In this document: one piece after another, positions 39,309-47,356 of the stretch
Position numbering within the stretch: the first letter of the stretch is position 1
How the letters are laid out: each line of letters starts with the position of its first letter
Assembly: GCF_002160015.1 (NCBI RefSeq)
Contig: NZ_NFJT01000002.1
Location: 216,924-280,923 of the forward strand
Direction: 5' to 3'
Source: Anaerofilum sp. An201
GTDB taxonomy: Bacteria > Bacillota > Clostridia > Oscillospirales > Ruminococcaceae
Length of the DNA: 64,000 nt
Made by a program: the position numbers and the translations under genes
Notes under the pieces: model-generated
What the model saw: the letters and a program-made list of their open reading frames with translations, nothing else
What the model was told of the DNA's origin: nothing
Databases searched by the model: none

Positions 39309-41096
39309 ATGTCTGATACAAACCAGAAACTGGCAGCCCTGCGCGGCGCGATGAGCGCCGTGAACGCAGACGCCTGCCTGATCCCTTCCTCCGACCCGCA
39401 CCTCAGCGAGTACCTGCCCGCCCACTGGCGCGCGCGCAGCCATTTTTCCGGCTTCACCGGCTCGGCCGGCACGCTGGTGGTGGGGCGTGAAAAGAGCGCC
39501 CTGTGGACCGACGGCCGCTACTTCATCCAGGCCGAGCGGCAGCTGCGCGGCAGCGAGATCGAGCTGATGCGCATGGCGCAGAAGGGCGTGCCCACCGTGT
39601 CCGCCTGGCTGGCGGACCTGCTGCAGGACGGCCAGACCCTGGCGCTGGACGGCATGGTGACCGCCGAGAGCACCGTGCGAGAGCTGCGCCGCGCGTTTGG
39701 CGGCAAGCAGGTGAAGATCCTGGACGCCGACCTGGCCGGCCCGTGCTGGGAGGGTCGTCCCGCCGTGCCCGCCACCCAGTGCTATGTGCACGAGGTGTGC
39801 TACGCCGGGCTGTCGGCCGCCGAGAAGCTGGCCGCCGTGCGCGGGGAGCTGAAAAAGCAGAACGCCACCGCCCTGCTGGTGACCCGCCTGGACAGCGCTG
39901 CCTGGCTGACCAACCTGCGCGCGGCCGACATCGACTACAACCCGTTCGCGCTGTGCTTTGTGTTCGTGACCCAGAGCGCCGCCTGGCTGTTCATCGACGC
40001 CTCCCGCTTGCCCGGCGAGGCGCTGGCGATGCTGCGCGAGAACGGCATCGAGGTGCGCGGCTACGGCGAGATCCGCAGCTGGCTGGCCGGCTACACCGGC
40101 AGCGAGACGGTGCTGGCCGACGCCGGTTCCATCAGCCATGCGCTGTGGAGCGAGCTGGAGAAGAACCCCGCCTTCACCATCCGGGAGGGCGCCGAGCCCA
40201 TCCAGGCGCTGAAGGGCGTGAAGAACCCCACCGAGATCGAGAACCTGAAAAACTCCCACCGCAAGGACGGCGTCGCGATGGTGCGGTTCCAGATGCAGCT
40301 GGAAGCCAGGATGGCGGCCGGCGAGCGCGTGACCGAGTGCGACATCGCCGCCATGCTGCGCAACGTGCGCTTTGTGCAGCCGGCCTGTGTGGGCGAGAGC
40401 TTCGACACCATCGCCGCCTACGGCCCCAACGCCGCCATGATGCACTACAGCGCCCAGCCCGCCACCTGCGCGGTGCTGGCCCCGCGCGGCTTTTTGCTGG
40501 TGGACAGCGGCGCGCAGTATCTGGACGGCACCACCGACATCACCCGCACCTATGCGCTGGGCGAGCTGACCGAGGAGGAGAAGCGCTGGTATACCCTGGT
40601 GCTGAAAAGCCACATCGACATCGCCCGCGCGGTGTTCATGGAGGGCTGCACCGGCGGCAACCTGGACATCCTGGCACGCAGCGCCGTGTGGCAGCACGGC
40701 ATCGACTACCGCTGCGGCACCGGCCACGGCGTGGGATTCCTGGGCGGCGTGCACGAGGGCCCGCAGAGCCTGCGCACCACCAACAATGTGGTGTTCAAGC
40801 CCGGCATGACCGTCACCGACGAGCCCGGCATCTACGAAGAGGGCAAGGTGGGCATCCGCATCGAGAACGAGCTGCTGTGCGTGAAGAAGATGGAGACCGA
40901 GTACGGTGTGTTCCTGGGCTTCGAGCCGTTCACCTACTGCCCCATCGACACCACGCCGGTGCTGGTGGAGATGCTGACCGCCGACGAGCTGGAATGGCTG
41001 AACAGCTACCATGCCCTGGTGCTGGAGACCCTCAAGCCGCTGCTGAAGCCGGACGAGGTGGAATGGCTGGCCGCCAAGTGCGCGCCGCTGGGCTGA
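39309..41096 (+). CDS. M24B Xaa-Pro aminopeptidase (PepP-like)
   Basis: 595 residues, the long three-domain aminopeptidase P form: two creatinase-like N-terminal domains followed by a pita-bread metallopeptidase domain. Metal ligands are visible as the Asp pair in LVDSGAQYLDGTTDITRT, the His in GTGHGVGF, and Glu residues in TDEPGIYEEGKVGIRIENE. It removes N-terminal residues before proline. The ATG at 39309 has AAGAGGA upstream and gives the family length; the longer open frame upstream is not supported. Single gene with its own terminator. Confidence 0.94.
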   Translation: MSDTNQKLAALRGAMSAVNADACLIPSSDPHLSEYLPAHWRARSHFSGFTGSAGTLVVGREKSALWTDGRYFIQAERQLRGSEIELMRMAQKGVPTVSAWLADLLQDGQTLALDGMVTAESTVRELRRAFGGKQVKILDADLAGPCWEGRPAVPATQCYVHEVCYAGLSAAEKLAAVRGELKKQNATALLVTRLDSAAWLTNLRAADIDYNPFALCFVFVTQSAAWLFIDASRLPGEALAMLRENGIEVRGYGEIRSWLAGYTGSETVLADAGSISHALWSELEKNPAFTIREGAEPIQALKGVKNPTEIENLKNSHRKDGVAMVRFQMQLEARMAAGERVTECDIAAMLRNVRFVQPACVGESFDTIAAYGPNAAMMHYSAQPATCAVLAPRGFLLVDSGAQYLDGTTDITRTYALGELTEEEKRWYTLVLKSHIDIARAVFMEGCTGGNLDILARSAVWQHGIDYRCGTGHGVGFLGGVHEGPQSLRTTNNVVFKPGMTVTDEPGIYEEGKVGIRIENELLCVKKMETEYGVFLGFEPFTYCPIDTTPVLVEMLTADELEWLNSYHALVLETLKPLLKPDEVEWLAAKCAPLG

Positions 41097-41124
41097 TCCG
41101 CATACATCCGCATAAGACGAGAAA

Positions 41125-41160
41125 AGGCAGAGCCGTAGAAATGCGGCCCTGCCTTTTTTG
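41125..41160 (+). terminator. Terminator after the aminopeptidase gene
   Basis: GGCAG-A-GCCG / CGGC-C-CTGCC stem followed by TTTTTT. Confidence 0.8.
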
Positions 41161-41213
41161 GTTTTGGGGCGCTGCCCCAAACCCCGCCGCCTTTTGAAAA
41201 AGGCGGGCGAAAA
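41158..41213. repeat. Intergenic double-hairpin repeat
   Basis: Two adjacent stems, TTTGGGGC-GCT-GCCCCAAA and GCCTTTT-GA-AAAAGGC, between convergent genes. This pair is a common dispersed element in related genomes (recalled, not checked). It could also end the AraC transcript. Confidence 0.5.
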
Positions 41214-41214
41214 C

Positions 41215-42081
41215 TTATTCTGTCCTTCCGCCTCTCGCCGCCCGCCGGTATTGCAGCGGGCTTTGCCCCGCCATGCGCAGAAAGCGGGTGGAGAAGTTGG
41301 CTTCGTTTGCAAACCCGCTGCGCCGCCCGATCTCCCCCACCGGCAGATCGGTGGACACCAGCAGCTCCTTGGCGCGGGTGATGCGGCAGCACAACAGATA
41401 GTTATACGGGGTGGTGCCCATATACTGCCGGAACAGGCGCAGGAAATACGATTTGCTGATATGCGCCGCCGCGGCCAGCTCGTCCAGCGCAAGCTCGGCG
41501 TCGTAGTGGGCGCGGATGTAATCGGCCGCGCGCTGCACCAGCGCCCGGTTGGAGGCCGCCGCCGAACTGTCCAGCACCTGCATCGACAGCTCGGCCAGCA
41601 GCGTGTGGATGACCAGGCTCTGCCGCAGCACCGACGCCGTGCTGCCGTCCTCCAGCCGGGACAGCAGCCCTTCAAATCCCTGCCGCGCCGCCAGCTCGGG
41701 CAGCGGCACCGCCGTGATGCGCTGCGGGTTCAGCACCTCGGCCGCTGCCGCCACCCCCATGCCGTCGATGTGCGCCCAGTAGTGGTGCCAGCGGTCGTGT
41801 CCCGGCGCGGTGCAGTAGCTCTGCGGGGTGCGGCAGTCCAGCAGCAGCGCCCGGCCCGGCTCCAGCAGCACCCGCGTGTCCCCCTGCTCGATCAGCCCCG
41901 CGCCGGACAGGGAATAGAATAAAATATAGCTTTCCTTGTGGGTGCGGGCGGTGGAAAAATGCGCGCCGGCATAGAACAGCCCCGCCTCGGTGCAGCGGTA
42001 GGGCTGGGCCAGCGCGGCGGCCCCCGGCGTGGTGCGCAGCCAGCTGCTTTCCCCTCGCATATCCAGGTTGTAGGTGAGCAT
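41215..42081 (-). CDS. AraC family regulator, probable rhamnose activator
   Basis: 288 residues: an N-terminal cupin sugar-sensing domain (about 1-150) and a C-terminal double helix-turn-helix (about 185-285; LDELAAAAHISKSYFLRLFR, then IGRRSGFANEANFSTRFLR). It is divergent from rhaM-rhaB-rhaA-rhaD, so control of that operon by L-rhamnose is the likely role, as RhaR/RhaS in other bacteria. The sequence alone does not prove the ligand. The shared 187-base intergenic region should hold both promoters. Confidence 0.88.
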   Translation of the reverse strand: MLTYNLDMRGESSWLRTTPGAAALAQPYRCTEAGLFYAGAHFSTARTHKESYILFYSLSGAGLIEQGDTRVLLEPGRALLLDCRTPQSYCTAPGHDRWHHYWAHIDGMGVAAAAEVLNPQRITAVPLPELAARQGFEGLLSRLEDGSTASVLRQSLVIHTLLAELSMQVLDSSAAASNRALVQRAADYIRAHYDAELALDELAAAAHISKSYFLRLFRQYMGTTPYNYLLCCRITRAKELLVSTDLPVGEIGRRSGFANEANFSTRFLRMAGQSPLQYRRAARGGRTE

Positions 42082-42182
42082 CGAAAGCGCCTTCTTTCAA
42101 AAGTGGAATTTTGCAAAAAACACGGCGAATAAAACGTATGGAATCCCGCCGCAAACGGGAGTATACTCAATATCGAAAGCGA

Positions 42183-42203
42183 ACAAAGGGCGTTTGCTCT
42201 TTG
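42183..42203. promoter_or_regulatory. Imperfect palindrome upstream of rhaM
   Basis: CAAAGGGC-GTTT-GCTCTTTG has 8-base arms with one mismatch, about 70 bases ahead of the rhaM start. It is a candidate regulator site or short hairpin in the rha promoter region. Confidence 0.35.
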
Positions 42204-42268
42204 AGATTATTTTATCAAAAAAACGCCCGCCGCACAAGGCGCGGGACAAAAATGGGAGGCAATCCGGT

Positions 42269-42586
42269 ATGGAGCGCATGGCGTGGAAAGGGCGCATCAA
42301 GCCCGGCTGCAAGGCGGAGTACATCCGCCGCCACAACGAGATCTGGCCCGAGATGGTGGAGGTGCTCAAAAGCGCGGGCATCTGCAACTACACCATCTTT
42401 GCGGCGGGAGAGGAGCTGTTCGGCTACTACGAGTGTGAAAAAGGCGTGGCCTTCGCCGAGCAGGCCCAGGCAAACAGCCCGGTGGTGGACCGCTGGAACG
42501 AATACATGAAGGACATCCTGGAACTGGAAATGGACCCGGAGACCGGCGCCCAGCCCAAGCTGGAACCGGTGTTCCGCCTGGACTGA
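42269..42586 (+). CDS. rhaM: L-rhamnose mutarotase
   Basis: 105 residues, the usual RhaM length (about 104). It carries the signature RIKPGCKAEYIRRHNEIWPEM near the N-terminus, with the conserved His, and WNEYMKDILE near the end. It interconverts alpha- and beta-L-rhamnose before isomerisation. The start follows GGGAGGC by nine bases. First gene of the rhamnose operon; rhaB follows after 12 bases. Confidence 0.93.
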   Translation: MERMAWKGRIKPGCKAEYIRRHNEIWPEMVEVLKSAGICNYTIFAAGEELFGYYECEKGVAFAEQAQANSPVVDRWNEYMKDILELEMDPETGAQPKLEPVFRLD

Positions 42587-42598
42587 AAGGAGCGCACC

Positions 42599-44050
42599 AT
42601 GACCTATCATCTTGCCGTGGACATCGGCGCCTCCAGCGGGCGGCACATCCTGGGCCATCTGGAAAACGGCCGCATGGTGCTGGAGGAAGTGTACCGCTTT
42701 GACAACATCCAGCAGCGGAAAAACGGCCACGACTGCTGGGACGTCGAAGCGCTGTGGGACCACATCCTGGCCGGCCTGTGCGCCTGCCGCGCCGCCGGGA
42801 AGATCCCCGTCAGCATGGGCATCGACACCTGGGCGGTGGACTTTGTGCTGCTGGATGCGGGCGGCAATCTGGCAAGCGATGCGGTGGCCTACCGCGACGC
42901 GCGCACCGAGGGCGTGCGGGACCGCCTGGAGGCAGAAGGGGTCCTCTCCTTTGCCGACCACTACGCCCGCGCGGGCATCCAGTATCAGCCCTTCAACACC
43001 GCCTACCAGCTGGCGGCGCTGAAGGACGAGCACCCCGAACAGCTGGAGCGGGCACAGCGCCTGCTGATGATCCCGGAGTATTTCAACTATCTGCTCACCG
43101 GGAAGATGGTGAACGAGTACACCAACGCCAGCTCCACCGCCCTGGTGAACGCGGAGAAAAAGACCTGGGACGACGAGCTGATCGCGGCGCTGGGGCTGCC
43201 GCGGAAGATCTTCGGCGAACTTCATATGCCGGGCGCCAGCGTGGGGCATTTCACCCCCGCTGTGCAACAGATCGCGGGGTTCGACTGCGAGGTGCTGCTG
43301 CCCGCCACCCACGACACCGCCAGCGCCTTTCTGGCGGTGCCCGCGCGGGACGACAGCGCGGTGTATATCTCCAGCGGCACCTGGAGCCTGCTGGGCGTGG
43401 AGAACTTTTCTCCCATCACCACCCCCGAAAGCCGGGCGGCCAACTTCACCAACGAGGGCGGCTACAACTACCGGTTCCGCTATCTGAAAAACATCATGGG
43501 CCTGTGGATGATCCAGTCGGTGCGCCGGGAGTGGAACGGCGTGGCCTATGTGGCCGGCAAACAGCAGCGCACCGCCGCTGAAAAGCAGTGGAGCTATGCC
43601 GAGCTGGAGACCGAAGCGCGCGCCTGCGAGGATTTTGCCGGGCGTGTGGATGTGAACGACGCGCGGTTCCTCTCCCCCGCCAGCATGGTGGAGGAGGTGA
43701 AGGCGGCCTGCGTCGAAGCGGGCGGCCCCGTTCCCCAGACGGTGGGCGAGGTGATGGCCTGCATCTACCACAGCCTGGCCGACTGCTACGCCGCCGCCAT
43801 CCGGCAGCTGCAGAACCTCACCGGCAAGACCTACACCGCCATCCACATCGTGGGCGGCGGCAGCAAGGACGGCTATCTGAACGCACTCACCGCCAGGGCA
43901 GCCGGGCTGCCGGTGTTCGCCGGGCCCACCGAGGGCACCGCGCTGGGCAACCTGATGGTGCAGATGATCGCCGCGGGCGAATTCGTTGATCTGGCCGCCG
44001 CACGCGCGGCCATCCATACAAGCTTTCCAATCACGGAGGTACAACCATGA
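42599..44050 (+). CDS. rhaB: Rhamnulokinase
   Basis: 483-residue FGGY-type sugar kinase that phosphorylates L-rhamnulose at C1. It has the N-terminal phosphate loop AVDIGASSGRHILG, the substrate strand GIDTWAVDF, the SSGTWSLLG motif, and IHIVGGGSKDGYLNALTA near the C-terminus. It overlaps rhaA by four bases (ATGA), so translation is coupled. Length fits RhaB. Confidence 0.95.
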   Translation: MTYHLAVDIGASSGRHILGHLENGRMVLEEVYRFDNIQQRKNGHDCWDVEALWDHILAGLCACRAAGKIPVSMGIDTWAVDFVLLDAGGNLASDAVAYRDARTEGVRDRLEAEGVLSFADHYARAGIQYQPFNTAYQLAALKDEHPEQLERAQRLLMIPEYFNYLLTGKMVNEYTNASSTALVNAEKKTWDDELIAALGLPRKIFGELHMPGASVGHFTPAVQQIAGFDCEVLLPATHDTASAFLAVPARDDSAVYISSGTWSLLGVENFSPITTPESRAANFTNEGGYNYRFRYLKNIMGLWMIQSVRREWNGVAYVAGKQQRTAAEKQWSYAELETEARACEDFAGRVDVNDARFLSPASMVEEVKAACVEAGGPVPQTVGEVMACIYHSLADCYAAAIRQLQNLTGKTYTAIHIVGGGSKDGYLNALTARAAGLPVFAGPTEGTALGNLMVQMIAAGEFVDLAAARAAIHTSFPITEVQP

Positions 44051-45294
44051 CACAGTTTGAAACCGCAAAACAGCGCTATGCCGCCATCGGCGTGGATGTG
44101 GAGTCCGCGCTGGAGCGCCTGGCAGACAAAGCCATCTCGATCCACTGCTGGCAGGGCGACGACGTGGCCGGCTTCGACCAGAAGGACGGCAAGGCCGGCG
44201 ACGGCATCCAGACCACCGGCAACTATCCCGGCAAGGCCCGCAATTTTGAGGAACTGAAGGCCGACTTCCTCAAGGCCGCCTCCTTCATCCCCGGCAAAAA
44301 GCGCATCAACCTGCATGCGTCCTACGCCGTGTTTGCCGAGGGCGAGTGGGTGGACCGCGACAAGCTGGAGTACAAACACTTCGAGCCGTGGGTGGCCTTT
44401 GCCAAAGAGCACGGCCTGGGCATCGACTTCAACCCCACCTGCTTCTCCCATCCGATGGTGAAGGACGGCCTGACCCTCTCCCATCCCGACGAGCGCGTGC
44501 GCCGCTTCTGGATCGACCACTGCAAGGCCAGCCGCCGCATCGCGCAGCAGATCGGCGAGGCGCTGGGCGACGAGGTGCTGAACAACGTGTGGATTCCCGA
44601 CGGCTTCAAGGACATCCCGGCCGACCGCATGGGCCCGCGCATGCGCCTGAAGGCCGCGCTGGACGAGATCTTTGCCGAGAGCTGCCCCAACGTGATCGAC
44701 TGCGTGGAGAGCAAGGTGTTCGGCATCGGCCTGGAGAGCATGACGGTGGGCAGCAATGAGTTCTACACCGCCTACGCCGCCACCCATCCGGGCGTCTACA
44801 ACCTGCTGGACGCCGGCCACTATCACCCCACCGAGTTCATCAGCGACAAGATCCCGGCCATGCTGTGCTTCTTCGACAAGGTGCCCCTGCATGTCACCCG
44901 CCCGGTTCGCTGGGACTCCGACCATGTGGTGCTGTTCGACGACGAGACGAAGGAGATCATGAAGGAAGTTGTGCGCAACGGCGCGCTGGACAAGGTGCTG
45001 ATCGGCCTGGACTTTTTCGACGCCTCCATCAACCGCATCGCCGCCTGGGTGGTGGGCACCCGCGCCGCGCAGAAGGCGCTGCTGTTCGCCCTGCTGCAGC
45101 CGAACGAGAAGCTGAAGGAACTGCAGGACGCCGCCGACTTCACCACCAAGATGGTGCTGATGGAGACCGCCAAGACGCTGCCGTTCACCGAGGTGTGGGA
45201 GGAATACTGCCGCCGCCAGAACGTCCCCGTGGACGGTCAGTGGCTGGAGGACGTGCGCGCATACGAAACCGAAGTGCTGAAAGAGAGGGTATGA
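44047..45294 (+). CDS. rhaA: L-rhamnose isomerase
   Basis: 415 residues, a xylose-isomerase-like barrel dependent on Mn2+, turning L-rhamnose into L-rhamnulose. Family blocks: SIHCWQGDDVAGFD at the N-terminus, INLHASYAVF, FNPTCFSHPM, WIPDGFKDIPADR, and the metal ligands in DAGHYHPTE and WDSDHVV. Start preceded by CACGGAGGTAC. Three bases separate it from rhaD. Confidence 0.97.
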   Translation: MTQFETAKQRYAAIGVDVESALERLADKAISIHCWQGDDVAGFDQKDGKAGDGIQTTGNYPGKARNFEELKADFLKAASFIPGKKRINLHASYAVFAEGEWVDRDKLEYKHFEPWVAFAKEHGLGIDFNPTCFSHPMVKDGLTLSHPDERVRRFWIDHCKASRRIAQQIGEALGDEVLNNVWIPDGFKDIPADRMGPRMRLKAALDEIFAESCPNVIDCVESKVFGIGLESMTVGSNEFYTAYAATHPGVYNLLDAGHYHPTEFISDKIPAMLCFFDKVPLHVTRPVRWDSDHVVLFDDETKEIMKEVVRNGALDKVLIGLDFFDASINRIAAWVVGTRAAQKALLFALLQPNEKLKELQDAADFTTKMVLMETAKTLPFTEVWEEYCRRQNVPVDGQWLEDVRAYETEVLKERV

Positions 45295-45297
45295 ACC

Positions 45298-46122
45298 ATG
45301 GGAATTCTGGATGTTGAGATCGTAAAACTGTATATCCGCATGTGCCAGGACGGCTGGGAGCAGGGCTGGCACGAGCGCAACGGCGGCAACCTGACCTACC
45401 GCATGAAGGCCGAGGAAGTGGACGCCTGCCGCCCCTTCTTCCGCACTCCCGGCGAGTGGGTGCAGATGGGCGTGACCGGCGAGAACCTGGCCGGCGAGTA
45501 TTTCCTGACCACCGGCAGCGGCAAGTATTTCCGCAACGTGCAGCCCGATCCCACCCACAGCATCGGCATCGTGGAGATCAACGACAAGGGCGACGCCTGG
45601 CGCATCGTGTGGGGCCTGGAGAACGGCGCCAGGCCCACCAGCGAGTTCCCCAGCCATTTCATGAACCACTCGGTGCGTGTGGCCGCCACGGACGGCGCCT
45701 GCCGCGTGATCTACCACGCCCATCCGGCCAACCTGATCGCCATGACCTATGTGCTGCCGCTGACCGCCCGCGACTTCACCCGCGCGCTGTGGAAGTCTGC
45801 CACCGAGTGCCCGGTGGTGTTCCCCGGCGGCGTGGGCGTGGTGCCCTGGATGGTGCCGGGCGGCGCCGACATCGCGCTGGCCACCAGCGAGCTGATGAAA
45901 CAATACGACGCGGCGGTGTGGGCGCACCACGGTCTGTTCTGCTCCGGCCCCGATTTCGACACCACCTTCGGCCTGATGCACACCATCGAGAAGGCCGCCC
46001 AGATCTGGATCCTGGCCCAGAGCGCCGGCCAGGGCAAGATCCTGCAGACCATCCGGGACGATGAGCTGCGCGCCATCGCCACCGAGTTCGGTGTGCAGCT
46101 GAACGAAGATTTCCTCGACTGA
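45298..46122 (+). CDS. rhaD: Rhamnulose-1-phosphate aldolase
   Basis: 274-residue class II (zinc) aldolase of the RhaD/AraD fold that splits rhamnulose 1-phosphate into DHAP and L-lactaldehyde. Zinc ligands are in VIYHAHPANLIAM (two His) and AVWAHHGLFC. WHERNGGNLTYR at the N-terminus is the phosphate-binding region. Last gene of the rha operon, followed by a strong terminator. No lactaldehyde reductase and no rhamnose transporter are nearby. Confidence 0.96.
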   Translation: MGILDVEIVKLYIRMCQDGWEQGWHERNGGNLTYRMKAEEVDACRPFFRTPGEWVQMGVTGENLAGEYFLTTGSGKYFRNVQPDPTHSIGIVEINDKGDAWRIVWGLENGARPTSEFPSHFMNHSVRVAATDGACRVIYHAHPANLIAMTYVLPLTARDFTRALWKSATECPVVFPGGVGVVPWMVPGGADIALATSELMKQYDAAVWAHHGLFCSGPDFDTTFGLMHTIEKAAQIWILAQSAGQGKILQTIRDDELRAIATEFGVQLNEDFLD

Positions 46123-46144
46123 GTTCCATTCTCCACAAAAGGGC

Positions 46145-46185
46145 AGAGCGCCCGGCGAAGTTTTCGCCGGGCGCTCTGTCTTTTT
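46145..46185 (+). terminator. Terminator after rhaD
   Basis: A 15-bp stem (AGAGCGCCCGGCGAA with TTCGCCGGGCGCTCT) followed by GTCTTTTT. Confidence 0.9.
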
Positions 46186-46266
46186 GGTAAAGCCCTCCGC
46201 TCTGCGCAGAGGGAAGGCTTTCCCTCTGCCGCAGCACCGGCGGTTTTTCAAAGGCTTCCCCTGCCC
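46186..46266. repeat. Dispersed repeat, copy C (partial)
   Basis: CAGCACCGGCGGTTTTT and AAAGGCTTCCCCTG match the middle of the element at 29265-29467. There is also an inverted CCTCCGCTCTGCGCAGAGGGAAGG unit. Confidence 0.6.
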
Positions 46267-46278
46267 ACGAAATTTGCT

Positions 46279-47286
46279 TTAACGGGCGGTCATGACGGCG
46301 GCATAGCGGCGGCTGATCTCGCACCGCAGCGCACTGCCGGACAAAAAGGCCTCGATGTCGTCCAGCAGGCTGTCCGCCACGGCGGGACGGCGGTCGATGG
46401 TGGGGCCGGCCTGGTGCGGCATCAGCAGCACGTTCGGCAGGCCGCACAGCGGATGGTCCGCCGGCAGCGGCTCCTGCTCGTAGACGTCCAGCACCGCCGT
46501 CAGGTCCGGCCGGTCGGCCAGCACCCGGCAGAGCGCCGCCTCGTCCACGATCGCGCCCCGCGCCGTGTTCACCAGCAGCGCGCCCGGCTTCATGCTGCGC
46601 AGCAGCGGCTCGGTGATGAGGTGACGGGTGGCGGCGGTGAGGCCGGTGTGCAGGCTGACGATGTCGCACCCGGCAAACAGGGCGGGCAGATCCGCCCTTG
46701 TCATGCCGGTGCGCTGCAGCTCGGCGGGTTCGATGTGGCGGCTGTACACCTGCACGCGGCAGCGGAAGGGCGCCAGCATCTCCACCAGATACTGCGCGAT
46801 CGTGCCGTACCCCACAATGCCCACGCTGCGCTCCAGCAGGCCGCGGTTCGAAAAGGTCTGCGGCCAGCGGCCGTTTGCCAGGCCGGTGGAATAGTGCGGG
46901 ATGCGGCGCAGCGCGGCCAGCATATAGGCCACCGTTCCCTCGGCCACGCTCTCGGCAAAGACGCGGTTGCCGCTGACCACCCGCACGCCCCGCCGGTAGA
47001 GCGCATCGGAGACATATCCGTTCACCGACCCGCCGGTGTGCGCCAGCAGGCGCAGACGGTCGGCGCAGGCCATCACCGCCTCGTCCAGACAGGGGGAATC
47101 CCACCCGGTGATGCAGATGTCGATGCCGCGGATGGCGCGGCACAGCTCATCCGGCGTGAGCTGCCGACCGGTTTTGTTCCAGTGCACCCGGCCGATGGAT
47201 TCCAGCCGCCGCACCCGCTCTTCGTCAAAAAAAGTGGTCACCACGCCCCGCCGGGGCATGGTGACCAGGATCTCTGTATCAGGCAT
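46279..47286 (-). CDS. D-isomer-specific 2-hydroxyacid dehydrogenase
   Basis: 335 residues with the split catalytic domain and inner NAD-binding Rossmann domain. The nucleotide motif is VGIVGYGTIAQYL, the catalytic Arg lies in LVNTARGAIVDE, Glu in the DVYEQEPLP region and His in LMPHQAGPT. Substrate unknown. The start at 47286 follows GGGGAGGCGG by four bases; an upstream Met in the longer frame has no site. It lies 70 bases after the isomerase end of the TRAP fusion gene, so it may belong to the same catabolic operon (uronate or sugar-acid use, inferred). Confidence 0.9.
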   Translation of the reverse strand: MPDTEILVTMPRRGVVTTFFDEERVRRLESIGRVHWNKTGRQLTPDELCRAIRGIDICITGWDSPCLDEAVMACADRLRLLAHTGGSVNGYVSDALYRRGVRVVSGNRVFAESVAEGTVAYMLAALRRIPHYSTGLANGRWPQTFSNRGLLERSVGIVGYGTIAQYLVEMLAPFRCRVQVYSRHIEPAELQRTGMTRADLPALFAGCDIVSLHTGLTAATRHLITEPLLRSMKPGALLVNTARGAIVDEAALCRVLADRPDLTAVLDVYEQEPLPADHPLCGLPNVLLMPHQAGPTIDRRPAVADSLLDDIEAFLSGSALRCEISRRYAAVMTAR

Positions 47287-47356
47287 ATTGCCGCCTCCCC
47301 GCTTTGTGTATAGCTCCACTATACACGGCAGGGCGGAGGATTGCAAGCGGATTTTC

